NCBI GenBank assembly: GCA_903951445.1
Contig: CAJBBZ010000181.1
Span: forward strand, 1 to 45,092
Source: an uncultured beta proteobacterium
Lineage (GTDB): Bacteria > Pseudomonadota > Gammaproteobacteria > Burkholderiales > Burkholderiaceae_C
DNA: 45,092 nt
Reading direction: 5' to 3'
In this document: piece after piece, positions 29,201 through 36,617 of the stretch
Layout: every line of letters starts with the position of its first letter
How positions within the stretch are numbered: the stretch's first letter is position 1
The notes under the pieces: model-generated
What the model was told of the DNA's origin: nothing
The model's input: only the letters and a program-made list of their open reading frames with translations
Database searches by the model: none
Translations under genes and position numbers: made by a program

Positions 29201-32004
29201 GCGCGAGCAGCGCACTCAGTTACAGCGGCGCCCTGCCCACCAATTATTTGACCTTTGTGACCTCGCCTACGCAGTATGGGCAGCTCAATGTGATGGCTTA
29301 TTCAGGCAGTATGAGTTTTGGTCTGGCGCCCGGCTCGTCGATCACCGATGGCAGCTACAGCGGTGTCGTCAGCGGCGTGACAGCCAGCGCTTACCGTGGT
29401 GCAAGTAACGGCATTTTTGGCGCCTATGCATGGAAGCTTGTGGCACAAAACGGCAACGCCAGCAGCTGGGACCTCGTGGTTGGCAGTACCTCCATCGCTC
29501 CCGGTGCAGTGCAAACCGCCAGCCGGCTAGTGCCTCAAGTGGACTTAACCCTCAACGGAGGCGGCCTGCGTTTAGACAATCCCACCAGCATTGAAAACAA
29601 CGTCAAGCTTGTAGCCGGGGGCAGCAACACGATCGACCTGGCAGGCTATGCCACCACACTGTCCGGTAATTTGACCGATGCCAATGGCGCTGGCGCGGTG
29701 CGCTTTGCCGGCGGCGGCAGTGTTAGCTTGACTGGCATCAATAGCTACAGCGGCCCCACCACCATTGACGCTTCCACGGCCTTGGCTATTGGTGCTGGTG
29801 GTACCTCGGGCAACTTGGGCAGCGGCCCAGTCAACAACAGCGGTATCTTGCTAGCCAACCGGTCCGATGCCATGACGCTTGGCAATGCGATCAGTGGCAC
29901 AGGCAGCTTGCAGCAAACCGGAACCGGCACGACGGTGCTGGCCGGTACCAACACCTACACCGGCGGCACCATGATTAGCGCAGGCACGCTGCAAGTGGGC
30001 AATGGCGGCACCAGCGGCAGCTTGGGTACTGGCGATGTGCTCAACAACGGCGTGCTGGTCTTTCAGCGGTCCGATGAGCTCAAAATTCAAAACGCTATTT
30101 TTGGGTCTGGAAACCTGACTCAGACAGGCTCAGGAAAAATAATACTGGCATCAAACAACAGTTACACCGGCCTCACGTTGATCGACGCGGGCACCTTGCA
30201 AATCGGCGATGGTGGCACCAGTGGAACCTTGGGCAGCGGATCGGTCGTCAATAACGGCACCCTGGTGGTCAATCGTTCCGATGCCCTGACACTGAACAAC
30301 CCCATCAGCGGAACCGGCAGCCTGGCCCTGGATGGCGGCGGCACCACGACACTGGGCGGTGTGAACACCTTTAGCGGCGGCATTGTGGTCGCATCGGGCA
30401 CCACCCTGGCGATCGCCGACAGCACCGCCCTAGGCAGCGGCCCGCTCGCCCTGGTAGGCAGCAGCACCGTCCCCGCCTACTTCAAAATCACCAGCAGCAC
30501 CAGCATTGCCAACCGCATCAGCGTGCAAGGCGACCCGGTGTTTGATGTTGCACCGGGCGCTATCGTCAATATCAGCTCACCCCTCACCGATGGCAGCAGC
30601 CCCGGTGACGTAGTGGTGCAAGGCGGCGGCACGCTGGCCTTCTTGGCAGCCAATACCTATACCGGCCCGACTGCCATCGTCGCAGGCAGTACCCTGGCCT
30701 TGGCGGATGCAGGCAGCATCGCTAAGAGCAGCAGCGTGAGCAACCAAGGCAAGCTCGATCTGCGCGGTATCGCTGGCAATGGCGTTGCGCTCTCCCAGTT
30801 CAGCCAAGGCGCTGGTGGTCAATTGCTGATGCGCACCAGCGCCAGCGCTGCGCAATTGCTCAGCGTTGCCGGTACGGCCAGCCTGAACGGCACGCTGGCA
30901 ATCAGCGCCCAGCCGGGTAACTACAAGTCCGGCGTCTTCAAGCTCATTAGCGCAGACCAAGTGAGCGGTGCCTTTAGCAGCGTCTCTGGCGACCTGGCCA
31001 ACTATGTGCGCACCTACACACTGCTCTACGGCCCGCAAGGCGTGGACTTGGAGATGGTGCTCGGGCCCGATGCGGTCAACAGCCGCCAAGCCTTGGGAGC
31101 GATGGCCAGCGCACAAGCGGCTTTGATGAAGCAACGCAATCAGTTGTTATCCGACATGCTCAGCCAAGAGTGCCTGCCCAGCCAAGCCGGGCAAAGCTGT
31201 ATGGCGATTGAAGGCCGCCATGGGCGCAGCACCATGGGCAATGAGGGCACGGGCTTGATCAGCGGCGCTTGGCAGGTATCGCCCACGCTACGCATGGGCG
31301 GCTATCTGGAGCAAGGCGATGTCAAGCTGCGCAATGGCGGCGTGGGCTTTAGCAGCAATGCGCCCAACCTAGGTGCCTTTTTACGCTGGAATGCCAACAC
31401 AGATGGCAGCGGCTTGCAAGCGCGCGTGTCCTTTGCCACGCAGATGGGCAGTTTGCAAATGACGCGTGACAAAACGCTGGCCGATACCGAGGCCGGTAGC
31501 GGCACGGCTTCGCTGCAAAGCTATGCGCTGGGCGCTGAGTTGGCTTGGGCTATCCCGGTGGGCGCTAGCACCGTGCTCAAGCCTTATCTGGGTTTGCAAG
31601 ACACGCGCAGCCAGCGCGGGGCCTACACCGAGGCCAGCACAGCCGATGTGGCCTACCCGATCAGCTACGAGGCCTTTGAACACAACAACCTGTACACCAT
31701 TGCGGGATTGCGCATGAGCGGCATAGCAAGCGACCGGTTTAGTTACCAGTTAAGCGGCGGTTTGCAATACAAGGAAAAACGCTATGGCAGCGATTTGAGC
31801 GGCAGCAGCCCGGTTTACAAAATGGACGCCTTTGCCCTGGATATGCGCGATACCAGCGCCAACCCGGAGTTTGTGGGTTCGGCTGACTTGCGCTACCACT
31901 TCGGCAAAGACCAGCAAGTGACTGCCGGGCTGGCCCTGCGCGGGCCGATCAGCGATGCGCCGCAGGTGTTTAAGGCCACGCTGGGGTACCAGGTTTCGTT
32001 TTAA
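23230..32004 (+). CDS. Giant autotransporter adhesin (type Va secretion)
   Basis: A 2924-residue surface protein. An extended signal region (about 1-54, ending DVHSAWA before ACSP) directs it across the inner membrane. The passenger is built of about 40 Gly/Ala/Ser/Thr-rich repeats of roughly 33-36 residues with a core like VTNSGTISA..GAAYGVYA (about 60-1430), then autotransporter-associated strand repeats with GTLQIGNGGTTGSIGSG (about 1620-2400). A barrel (about 2660-2924) ends in TLGYQVSF with the C-terminal Phe recognised by the BAM machinery. Two Cys (ECLPSQAGQSC) precede the barrel. A beta-helix or beta-solenoid passenger is expected. Codon and base use change near 26.4 kb. ATG 23290 is an alternative start. 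Binding target unknown. Confidence 0.9.
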   Translation: MRVQSTNRPVLVRWPKPKVNMLGVSPAGLRRVLLQAIGGAAMLVWDVHSAWAACSPAAANSVVAICDGATTTTFGSQTLTNGTITVNAGASLSVTSAKAIDFASLTNVYNYGTIAAAPSANTSSFTISANSTSVTLNNYSAAAVTATTSGTGGAISVYGRTSIDVSNASTATITATASGTGGATALLADNTFIKINNSGSITASGGAASYGGYAETYGDITNASGGVISVSSTAGDSVGFYAKTYITAVNDGSITASGGTGLGAALFARQYINLANTGTVSDTTSGSLSAYGLYTWTTATVTANTGSITASATGTGAATGVRGDTSAVITNSSNGVISATTSGAGAATGVSGGQTATVSANAGQIKGTSATGTGYGIYAGSSTLTVTTNAGAIQGLSTGAGGSGSAYGLLANAGAATLGANTGTISGSAAGSGNAFGVYATTTATVTSNAGTISAASAGAGAAFAVYGRNVADVTNASAGNVTAMATGAGAAYGVYSDNTTAGAYVKVVNSGTISGSGATGAAYGVYSNLYDDVTNNSGATISAVSASGETAGVYAKTSFTGSNAGAITAATATGSNTSAGVEARTALGLSNTGVVTGATGGSGAAYGMWSWTTATLSSNTSSITGSASGSGAAYGLRGDTAATVTSNAGSIRGLSTGSGAAYGVFGAGTATVASNSGAIVATSASGAATGVTADTTAVSVTNASTGAITATAQGATGNATGVVGKTTAAVTNAGAITASAAGAGIGYGVLALTSSANVTNAGSIAGSSGTGIAYSVYAITDATVSNASSGAMSATTGASSGTAYGIRAGAIASVTNNGGSITAENTGNWSAIGILSGTSAAVSNSGLIKGTTAGAGGAVGVKSTTSATIANSNAITGTANGAGNAFGVYATTDATVTANSGTISAASSGTSGAGVGYGLYAGNTADVTNSGTISGATAGSGEAAGVYALNGDTTLTNSGLGLVKAEATGSGYAYGVYASGVATVVNAATSSITATASAGCDANGVFAYTADVTNYGALSATGLNAYGIQAWGDVTLSNDGHLTSSASTGSSYGVYSGSGTATVTNSSFIEASSQGAAYGVYAGAADVTNSGSITAASSAGGTSYGVWGNNATLTNTGTVSAINTAGGGAYGVYSLNNASVSNSAGNTIRASTQGADAYGVYALNSITVSSNSGTISAQTDGAGHALGLGVPYSFGNVTLASNSGTLSATASGTGNAYGIQADNAATVSANSGTISATSGSGTAYGIYGAAIATVSNTGVLSASSNSGTAYAVYGGSDSNASIYQLSPTSYRADATLDNALSVNASAGGAGSAYGLYGGTYAVLTNRAGASLSAVATGSGNAFGMQAGSYATVINAANALISASSASGNAYAVRSNDATTTISNSGSISATSASGLSYGLYLSGGAASLTNTNTGAISGQTASVYAGAQVANVLNWQGGNAADAKSSALTWSGTLPGQYTLGVVSPTRYGQIWFSNPSGTMAVNLDNSSTLALGSYAKAVTGVSASAMSGATGTQGLLRWQLSLSDSSNLYWDLLVTPNGMATGETKLVSALNQSFVPYFFGGTLQLDANTSTVSDNFVLDASSTNTVALGGNTATFSGVFSNATGSAGRINLGGGTAILTGTNTYTGGTGIASNTLLQIGNGGTTGTIGSGAISNSGTLAIYRADAFTLANDVSGTGGLSQVGTGTTTLTGTNTYSGTTTISAGTLQVGDGGASGTLGTGQLSNNAALVFNRSGTLTVAADISGSGSLSQTGSGTSALTGTNSYSGSTTISAGTLQIGDGGTSGSIGSGAISNSGALAINRSDAYTLANDVSGTGGLSQIGTGTSTLTGTNTYSGTTTISAGTLQIGNGGTTGSIGSGAISNSATLAINRSDLFTLANNVSGTGGLSQIGSGTTMLTGINNYTGITTISAGTLQVGNGGTIGSLGSGAVVNNDTLRFNRSDAVTVSNTISGSGTLVQQGSGALTLNGVNSYAAIDNQSTIASLTNYKGGSASSALSYSGALPTNYLTFVTSPTQYGQLNVMAYSGSMSFGLAPGSSITDGSYSGVVSGVTASAYRGASNGIFGAYAWKLVAQNGNASSWDLVVGSTSIAPGAVQTASRLVPQVDLTLNGGGLRLDNPTSIENNVKLVAGGSNTIDLAGYATTLSGNLTDANGAGAVRFAGGGSVSLTGINSYSGPTTIDASTALAIGAGGTSGNLGSGPVNNSGILLANRSDAMTLGNAISGTGSLQQTGTGTTVLAGTNTYTGGTMISAGTLQVGNGGTSGSLGTGDVLNNGVLVFQRSDELKIQNAIFGSGNLTQTGSGKIILASNNSYTGLTLIDAGTLQIGDGGTSGTLGSGSVVNNGTLVVNRSDALTLNNPISGTGSLALDGGGTTTLGGVNTFSGGIVVASGTTLAIADSTALGSGPLALVGSSTVPAYFKITSSTSIANRISVQGDPVFDVAPGAIVNISSPLTDGSSPGDVVVQGGGTLAFLAANTYTGPTAIVAGSTLALADAGSIAKSSSVSNQGKLDLRGIAGNGVALSQFSQGAGGQLLMRTSASAAQLLSVAGTASLNGTLAISAQPGNYKSGVFKLISADQVSGAFSSVSGDLANYVRTYTLLYGPQGVDLEMVLGPDAVNSRQALGAMASAQAALMKQRNQLLSDMLSQECLPSQAGQSCMAIEGRHGRSTMGNEGTGLISGAWQVSPTLRMGGYLEQGDVKLRNGGVGFSSNAPNLGAFLRWNANTDGSGLQARVSFATQMGSLQMTRDKTLADTEAGSGTASLQSYALGAELAWAIPVGASTVLKPYLGLQDTRSQRGAYTEASTADVAYPISYEAFEHNNLYTIAGLRMSGIASDRFSYQLSGGLQYKEKRYGSDLSGSSPVYKMDAFALDMRDTSANPEFVGSADLRYHFGKDQQVTAGLALRGPISDAPQVFKATLGYQVSF
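23640..27500 (+). repeat. Degenerate tandem Gly/Ala/Ser/Thr repeats in the adhesin
   Basis: Protein-level repeats of about 33-36 residues, with consensus like ATVTSNAGTISA followed by SAGAGAAYGVY and one or two spacers. The DNA is diverged between copies, with the GCCTATGGCGTCTA core most conserved. This fits a beta-solenoid coil repeat. Confidence 0.75.
28090..30460 (+). repeat. PATR-type strand repeats in the adhesin
   Basis: Units of about 204-210 bp (68-70 residues) with anchors at about 28300, 28507, 28711 and 28921, each reading GTNTYSGTTTISAGTLQIG, then GGTTGSIGSGAISNSG and LANDVSGTGGLSQ. The central four or five are highly similar in DNA, so copy number may change by recombination; more diverged units follow to about 30460. 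Confidence 0.8.
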
Positions 32005-32032
32005 GCATCTGCCAGTTTTGGCGAATAAGGCT

Positions 32033-35000
32033 TTAACGAAAATCCCGACTACCTGCGGATAAATCGCCCAGCCAATCGGTCAAATCCACCAGGCGCTTGG
32101 CGATCAGGTGGCGTACTTGACCACCGCTTTCTTGGTCGCGTTGCCACACGCCATAGACCGCCAACAGCCGCGCGCGCAATAGCTCGGCACGTTGTTTTTC
32201 TTTCAAGCTTTTCCAGACGATGACGTTGATGCTGCCGGTCTCGTCTTCCAAGGTCACAAAGACCACGCCTTTGGCGGTTTGCGGTTGCTGGCGCATGGTG
32301 ACGATGCCGCAAGCGCGCACCAAACGGCCATGCGGCAAGTCGCGCAACTGCGCTGCGCTGAGCAAGTTTTTAGCCGCCAGGCGCGCACGCAAAAACGATA
32401 GCGGATGGCTGCGCAAAGTCAGGCCGGTAGCGGCGTAGTCAAACACCACTTCCTGCGCTTCATGCGCAGCGGCCAAGACTAGCGGTTTTTCATAGACCGG
32501 CGCACCTTGCAAAAGCGCAGGCGCACGGTGCAGCGCCGACGCGTCCCACACCTGCTGGCGGCGATGGCCGCTGAGCGACAACAAAGCATCCGCGCTAGCC
32601 AGCACTTTGAGATCACCCGCGTCCAAGCCACAGCGCAAAGCCAAATCTTCGGTACTTGCAAATACCCCAAGCCTGCGCGCCGCAGCAATACGCAAAGCCA
32701 CACGCGCATGCAAACCCGCCACCATGCGCAAACCCAGCCGGATGGCCGGTTGCGACTCGAAGTCAGAACCCGATTTTTTTAAATCGGGGTCAGAACCTAA
32801 TTTTTCAGCGTTGCGCGGCTCCGCTACATGATGCGGAATTAAATTAGGTTCTGACCCCAATTTTTCGAGCGAGCAATCCCAGTCGCTGTAGCTCACGTCG
32901 GTGGGCCGCACGGTGAGGCCGTGGCGGCGGGCGTCTTGCACTAGTTGGCTGGGGCTGTAAAAGCCCAGTGGTTGGCTGTTGAGCATGGCGGCCAAAAAGC
33001 AGGCGGGTTCATGGCATTTGAGCCAGCAGCTCACATAGACCAAAAGCGCAAAACTGGCGGCGTGGCTTTCGGGAAAACCGTATTCGCCAAAGCCTTCGAT
33101 TTGCTTGAACAGCGCATCGGCGTAGTCTTGCGTATAGCCGTTGGCGACCATGGCGCCTACCAGGCGTTCGTAAAAATGTTGGACCCCGCCTTGACGTTTC
33201 CAAGCGGCCATGGATCGGCGCAAACTGTCGGCCTCGCCGCCACTAAAGTTAGCCGCTGCCATGGCGATTTGCATCACCTGCTCCTGAAAAATAGGCACGC
33301 CCAAAGTGCGCTTCAAGACCTCTTGCAAAGCCGTGCTGGCGTACTGCACGGCTTGCGGATTGGCGCGCGCTTTGAGGTAAGGATGCACCATGCCGCCCTG
33401 GATGGGGCCGGGCCGCACGATGGCCACTTGCACCACCAGGTCGTAAAAACAACGCGGCTTGAGACGCGGCAGCATGCTCATTTGTGCGCGGCTCTCGATT
33501 TGGAACACGCCCACGGTATCGGCCTGGCAAATCATGTCGTAGGTGGCCGGGTCTTCTGCCGGAATGTCTTGCAAGCGCATTAGCTTGCCGCGCCACTGGC
33601 CTATGAGGTCCAGGCAGCGGTGGATAGCGCTGAGCATGCCCAAGGCCAGCACATCCACCTTGAGCAGGCCCACGGTGTCCAGGTCGTCTTTGTCCCACTG
33701 GATGATGCTGCGATCCGGCATGGCCGCGTTTTCTACCGGCACGATGCGCGTGAGCGGGCCTTGCGTCAGCACAAAGCCGCCCACGTGTTGGCTCAGGTGG
33801 CGGGGGAAGCCTTGCAGCTGGGTGGCCAGGTCAAGCCAGAGTTGCAGGCGACGGGGTGGGGGGATGGTGAAGTCACTTGCTTCGTCATATGCCTGGGCGG
33901 TAGAGCGCTGTGCTTCGTTTTCCTCGGTGGACGCCAGAGCGGCAGAGCGCCCAGCTCCGTGTCCCCCGCCCGCTGCGCGGGCTCCTCCTTTACCTGCGCT
34001 GAGCGCTCTGCCGCTCTGGCTTGTGGCGCTCGTTGCACTTGTACTTGATGTTGGGTTTGCTATTGCACTTGCACTTGCACTTGCACTTGCACTTGCACTT
34101 GCACTTGCACTTACTGTTGCGCGCATCTTTGCCGTTGCACCTTCGACAGATGCTGCGCTTACCCGCTCAATCGCACTTTGCAAGCGCTCGGCCAGCACAG
34201 TGCGGCCATACATGCCAGGGTGCTCTTTGGCCAGCGCGTTAATCAGAGCTTCAGGAATTTGTAGCGCACGCCCTACATCGCGCAGCGCGCTGCGTGGCCG
34301 GTAACGGGTGACCACGGCGGTAATGGCGGCGCGCTCGCGGCCATATTTAGCGTAGATGTATTGGATGACTTCTTCGCGCCGCTGGTGCTCAAAGTCCACG
34401 TCAATATCGGGCGGCTCGTCGCGCTCGCGCGAGATAAAGCGTTCAAACAACACGCTCATGCGCGAAGGGTCCACCTCGGTCACGCCCAGGCAGTAGCACA
34501 CCGCCGAATTGGCCGCCGATCCGCGCCCCTGGCACAAGATTCCCCGGCTGCGCGCAAAGCGCACGATGTCGTGCACGGTGAGGAAATACATCTCGTACTT
34601 CAACTCGGCAATCAGCGCCAACTCATGCTCTACCTGCGCGCGTACGCTATCGGGCATGCCTGCGGGGTAGCGCACGCACGCGCCCTCCTCGGTGTAATGG
34701 CGTAGCGTCTGCGCTGGCGTCTGGCCCGGCAGCACGGCTTCCAGCGGGTAGTGGTAACGCAAGCTGTCCAGCGAAAAATGACAGCGACGGGCAATCTCCA
34801 AAGTGTTGGCCAAATGCTCTGCATCAAACAAGCTAGCCAAGCGCGCGCGGCTGCGCAAATGCCGCTCAGCATTAGCCTGCAAACCACGCCCGCATTGCGC
34901 CACTGGCAGGCGCATACGCACGGCGGTGATTACATCGTGCAAAGGTTTGCGCGAACGCACATGCATTTGTACCGCGCCCACGGCCACCACCGGCAGGCCG

Positions 35001-35575
35001 CTCAAGTGTGCGATCTGGCGCGTGCGCAAGCTGTGCAGCGCGTCCTGCGCGCCCAAGCTGCGCGTGGCGCCCAACCACACCTGCGCGCCATAGTGCGCGC
35101 GCGCAGCCGCGGCAATCGCACAGGCTTTTTCTACCGACAAAGCGGGCGGCAAAAGCAAAATAATTTCATTACCTGCCAAGCTCGGCCAAGCCGCCCAGCC
35201 GCCTTGCGCAGGCTGCCAATGCAGCGCGTATTGCCCCTTAGGCGCAGCGCGGCGCGCGCTGCTGATGAACTCGCACAGATTGCCCCAGCCCTGCAAATCG
35301 TGTGGCAGGGCGACGAAGCGAAACAGTGTCTCCCCTGCCACCGCGCGCACGCCAAACTCAGCACCCGGCAGGAATTGCAAGCCCGCCGCACGCGCTGCCT
35401 CGTGCGCGCGCACCACGCCGGCCACCGAGCACTCGTCGGTCAGCGCCAGCGCCGCATAGCCCAAAGCCTTGGCCCGCGCTACCAACTCTTGGGGCAAAGA
35501 CGCGCCATGCTGAAAGCTGAACGCGCTAATGGCGTACAGCTCGGCATAGGCGGGGGACGGGGTGGCGGTGGGCAC
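32033..35575 (-). CDS. dnaE2: Error-prone DNA polymerase DnaE2 (ImuC), with repeat-derived insertions
   Basis: A 1180-residue C-family polymerase, the catalytic part of the SOS-induced ImuA-ImuB-DnaE2 mutasome. The PHP domain (about 1-260, LTDECSVAGVVRAHEAA), the polymerase palm (GRGSAANSAVCYCLGV and the Asp triad region PPDIDVDFEHQRR near residue 390), the fingers, and a C-terminal OB domain (VRACGIVTMRQQPQTAKG) are in order. Two extra segments interrupt the family pattern: a Ser/Ala low-complexity stretch of about 100 residues after AIERVSAASVEG, and about 38 residues between DWDCSLE and AIRLGLRMVAGL. Both stay in frame and derive from repeats. A LexA box lies 17 bp upstream. The gene converges on the adhesin with a 28-bp gap and is separated from imuAB. 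Confidence 0.92.
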   Translation of the reverse strand: MPTATPSPAYAELYAISAFSFQHGASLPQELVARAKALGYAALALTDECSVAGVVRAHEAARAAGLQFLPGAEFGVRAVAGETLFRFVALPHDLQGWGNLCEFISSARRAAPKGQYALHWQPAQGGWAAWPSLAGNEIILLLPPALSVEKACAIAAAARAHYGAQVWLGATRSLGAQDALHSLRTRQIAHLSGLPVVAVGAVQMHVRSRKPLHDVITAVRMRLPVAQCGRGLQANAERHLRSRARLASLFDAEHLANTLEIARRCHFSLDSLRYHYPLEAVLPGQTPAQTLRHYTEEGACVRYPAGMPDSVRAQVEHELALIAELKYEMYFLTVHDIVRFARSRGILCQGRGSAANSAVCYCLGVTEVDPSRMSVLFERFISRERDEPPDIDVDFEHQRREEVIQYIYAKYGRERAAITAVVTRYRPRSALRDVGRALQIPEALINALAKEHPGMYGRTVLAERLQSAIERVSAASVEGATAKMRATVSASASASASASASASAIANPTSSTSATSATSQSGRALSAGKGGARAAGGGHGAGRSAALASTEENEAQRSTAQAYDEASDFTIPPPRRLQLWLDLATQLQGFPRHLSQHVGGFVLTQGPLTRIVPVENAAMPDRSIIQWDKDDLDTVGLLKVDVLALGMLSAIHRCLDLIGQWRGKLMRLQDIPAEDPATYDMICQADTVGVFQIESRAQMSMLPRLKPRCFYDLVVQVAIVRPGPIQGGMVHPYLKARANPQAVQYASTALQEVLKRTLGVPIFQEQVMQIAMAAANFSGGEADSLRRSMAAWKRQGGVQHFYERLVGAMVANGYTQDYADALFKQIEGFGEYGFPESHAASFALLVYVSCWLKCHEPACFLAAMLNSQPLGFYSPSQLVQDARRHGLTVRPTDVSYSDWDCSLEKLGSEPNLIPHHVAEPRNAEKLGSDPDLKKSGSDFESQPAIRLGLRMVAGLHARVALRIAAARRLGVFASTEDLALRCGLDAGDLKVLASADALLSLSGHRRQQVWDASALHRAPALLQGAPVYEKPLVLAAAHEAQEVVFDYAATGLTLRSHPLSFLRARLAAKNLLSAAQLRDLPHGRLVRACGIVTMRQQPQTAKGVVFVTLEDETGSINVIVWKSLKEKQRAELLRARLLAVYGVWQRDQESGGQVRHLIAKRLVDLTDWLGDLSAGSRDFR
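32781..32863. repeat. Palindromic repeat inserted in dnaE2 (GGGGTCAGAACC type)
   Basis: Arms of 23 bp (32781-32803 and 32841-32863), core GGGGTCAGAACCTAATTT and its complement, match with one mismatch. Another partial GTCAGAACCC unit lies just before the left arm. Such GGGGTCAGA palindromes are seen beside REP-associated tyrosine transposase (RAYT) genes in proteobacteria; no transposase is present here. It encodes most of the extra segment near the DnaE2 C-terminal third. Confidence 0.65.
33933..34020. repeat. 88-bp element with 18-bp perfect inverted ends inside dnaE2
   Basis: The arms GCCAGAGCGGCAGAGCGC (33933-33950) and GCGCTCTGCCGCTCTGGC (34003-34020) are perfect complements, with a 52-bp interior that also has a CCCGC/GCGGG stem. 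It is a small MITE-like insertion read through in frame within the low-complexity part of DnaE2. Confidence 0.7.
34063..34110. repeat. Hexanucleotide microsatellite (TTGCAC)8 in dnaE2
   Basis: Eight perfect TTGCAC units read on the coding strand as alternating Ser-Ala. Length changes would add or remove whole Ser-Ala pairs and keep the frame. Confidence 0.95.
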
Positions 35576-35592
35576 GGGGGCTTCTTTGATAA

Positions 35593-35612
35593 TACTGTAT
35601 AAAAATACAGTA
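35593..35612. promoter_or_regulatory. LexA (SOS) box upstream of dnaE2
   Basis: TACTGTATAAAAATACAGTA contains CTGT-N8-ACAG, the LexA half-site arrangement used in beta- and gammaproteobacteria, 17 bp from the dnaE2 start. It also lies at the left end of the open frame that runs the other way. Confidence 0.9.
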
Positions 35613-35848
35613 TAAACACAGGCATAACGTTAATCAGCATCCGCGACCAACACCCCAGCGCCTACGTCCTGCCCGGCTTAGCCTATGACACCAAATTTGA
35701 TTTCAAAGTGATAGTGGACCTGCCTTGGTCCGAGCGTTACTTCAAAGTACCACTCCGAAATACGCATGGAAACACACCCAAACTAGGAACCTTGCATGCG
35801 ACGGTTGTGCGGGCGGTGGAGGCGGCTTATCGGGCGGCGGTGGGGTAG
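35603..35848 (+). pseudogene. Unrecognised open frame without a start, possible gene remnant
   Basis: A frame open from 35603 to a TAG at 35846 encodes a protein-like sequence (containing YVLPGLAYDTKFDFKVIV and DLPWSERYFKVPLRN) but has no ATG, GTG or TTG near its beginning; the first GTG, at 35708, would give only 46 residues. No family is recognised. It may be the 3' end of a gene cut when the LexA-box/dnaE2 unit was joined here, or a start-less relic. It lies in the 357-bp gap between dnaE2 and hicB, which holds nothing else but the LexA box. Confidence 0.35.
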
Positions 35849-35932
35849 TGGTAACGCAGTGGATTGGTTAAACCTTTTGAAACTCTCATTTTTTGCTTTA
35901 CGCGATAGAGTTACCCCCTTATCCGAAAACCT

Positions 35933-36256
35933 TTAAGCCGCCAACTTCGCACTAGCGAGGCGATTGAGACTCACGCCTTGCTCCGCAGCCATGAGTGCTA
36001 AGTTCCGGTGGAGCAAGGGCGGGATGCGCACCCGGAACTCCCCGCTGTAGCTTTTCTCGGATAAGGCCACAGGCACGGGCTCGCCACTGGCCTGCAAGTC
36101 GGTGACTACGTCCGCCACTATTTTCTGAATGCCCTTGAGCGCTTTTTCTGGTGTTTTGGCTAACCAACTGAGCGAGGCAAATTCAGCGCAAAGGCCAATA
36201 AATTCCTGGTCTTCTGGCGACCAGGTAACGCGGTAGGTGTAGTGCAAGGTGTTCAT
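35933..36256 (-). CDS. hicB: HicB-family antitoxin
   Basis: A 107-residue protein. The N-terminal partial RNase-H-like HicB fold (YRVTWSPEDQEFIGLCAEF, residues about 7-25, with TPEKALKGI) masks the toxin, and the C-terminal ribbon-helix-helix (SGEFRVRIPPLLHRNLALMAAEQGVS) binds the operator. It is the second gene of a two-gene operon, overlapping the hicA stop by ATGA. As in other hicAB modules the antitoxin is expected to repress the operon at the palindrome upstream of hicA. Confidence 0.85.
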   Translation of the reverse strand: MNTLHYTYRVTWSPEDQEFIGLCAEFASLSWLAKTPEKALKGIQKIVADVVTDLQASGEPVPVALSEKSYSGEFRVRIPPLLHRNLALMAAEQGVSLNRLASAKLAA

Positions 36257-36501
36257 GATCTGCTTTCCAATTGTTCTATTGCTTGAATTACCTGCTTGAC
36301 TTGGTAGGGCTTGGCTTTACCTTTACTGTTCTGAATATTGACACGCGGATCGCCAGGCCAAGGAGTCTTAAAAATGGCGTGACTACTACCCGATTGCCTG
36401 GGTTTGCCAAAGTAAAACTCGCATATTTTTTTCAAGTCAAGAAAGCGTACATTCGCTGGCTCGCGGCGCATCTGCTCCAGTAGTTTTGCAGTATTCGTCA
36501 T
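36253..36501 (-). CDS. hicA: HicA-family mRNA interferase toxin
   Basis: An 82-residue double-stranded-RNA-binding-like toxin. The catalytic His is in SGSSHAIFKTPW, with the typical preceding Gly/Ser-rich strand and the C-terminal YQVKQVIQAIEQL helix. HicA cleaves mRNA independently of the ribosome when released from HicB. It is somewhat longer than the usual 60-residue form, having an N-terminal MTNTAKLLEQMRREP helix and FLDLKKICEFYFG. It is first in the operon, the toxin-first order typical of hicAB. Confidence 0.85.
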   Translation of the reverse strand: MTNTAKLLEQMRREPANVRFLDLKKICEFYFGKPRQSGSSHAIFKTPWPGDPRVNIQNSKGKAKPYQVKQVIQAIEQLESRS

Positions 36502-36510
36502 AGTATTTCT

Positions 36511-36532
36511 ATGGTTCCATTAATGGTACCAT
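36511..36532. promoter_or_regulatory. Imperfect palindrome upstream of hicA, likely HicB operator
   Basis: A 22-bp palindrome centred on CCATTAATGG with outer ATGGT/ACCAT arms and one mismatched pair, nine bases upstream of the hicA ATG and between hicA and the divergent chrA. Position and symmetry fit an RHH-protein operator. Confidence 0.5.
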
Positions 36533-36617
36533 GGAGCGGATTCGTTTTGATCTCCCTATCGTCCAAAAATATTCCCATGGGTAGCATCCCACTAACTTTG
36601 CTAGTACTGCGCCCACT

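Noticed and set aside
28090..30460. Regularly spaced repeats as a CRISPR array
   Set aside because: The units are long, contiguous, in frame and coding; there are no short unique spacers and no cas genes.
34063..34110. Microsatellite as a classical phase-variation switch
   Set aside because: The unit is six bases, so copy changes cannot shift the frame; only linker length would vary.
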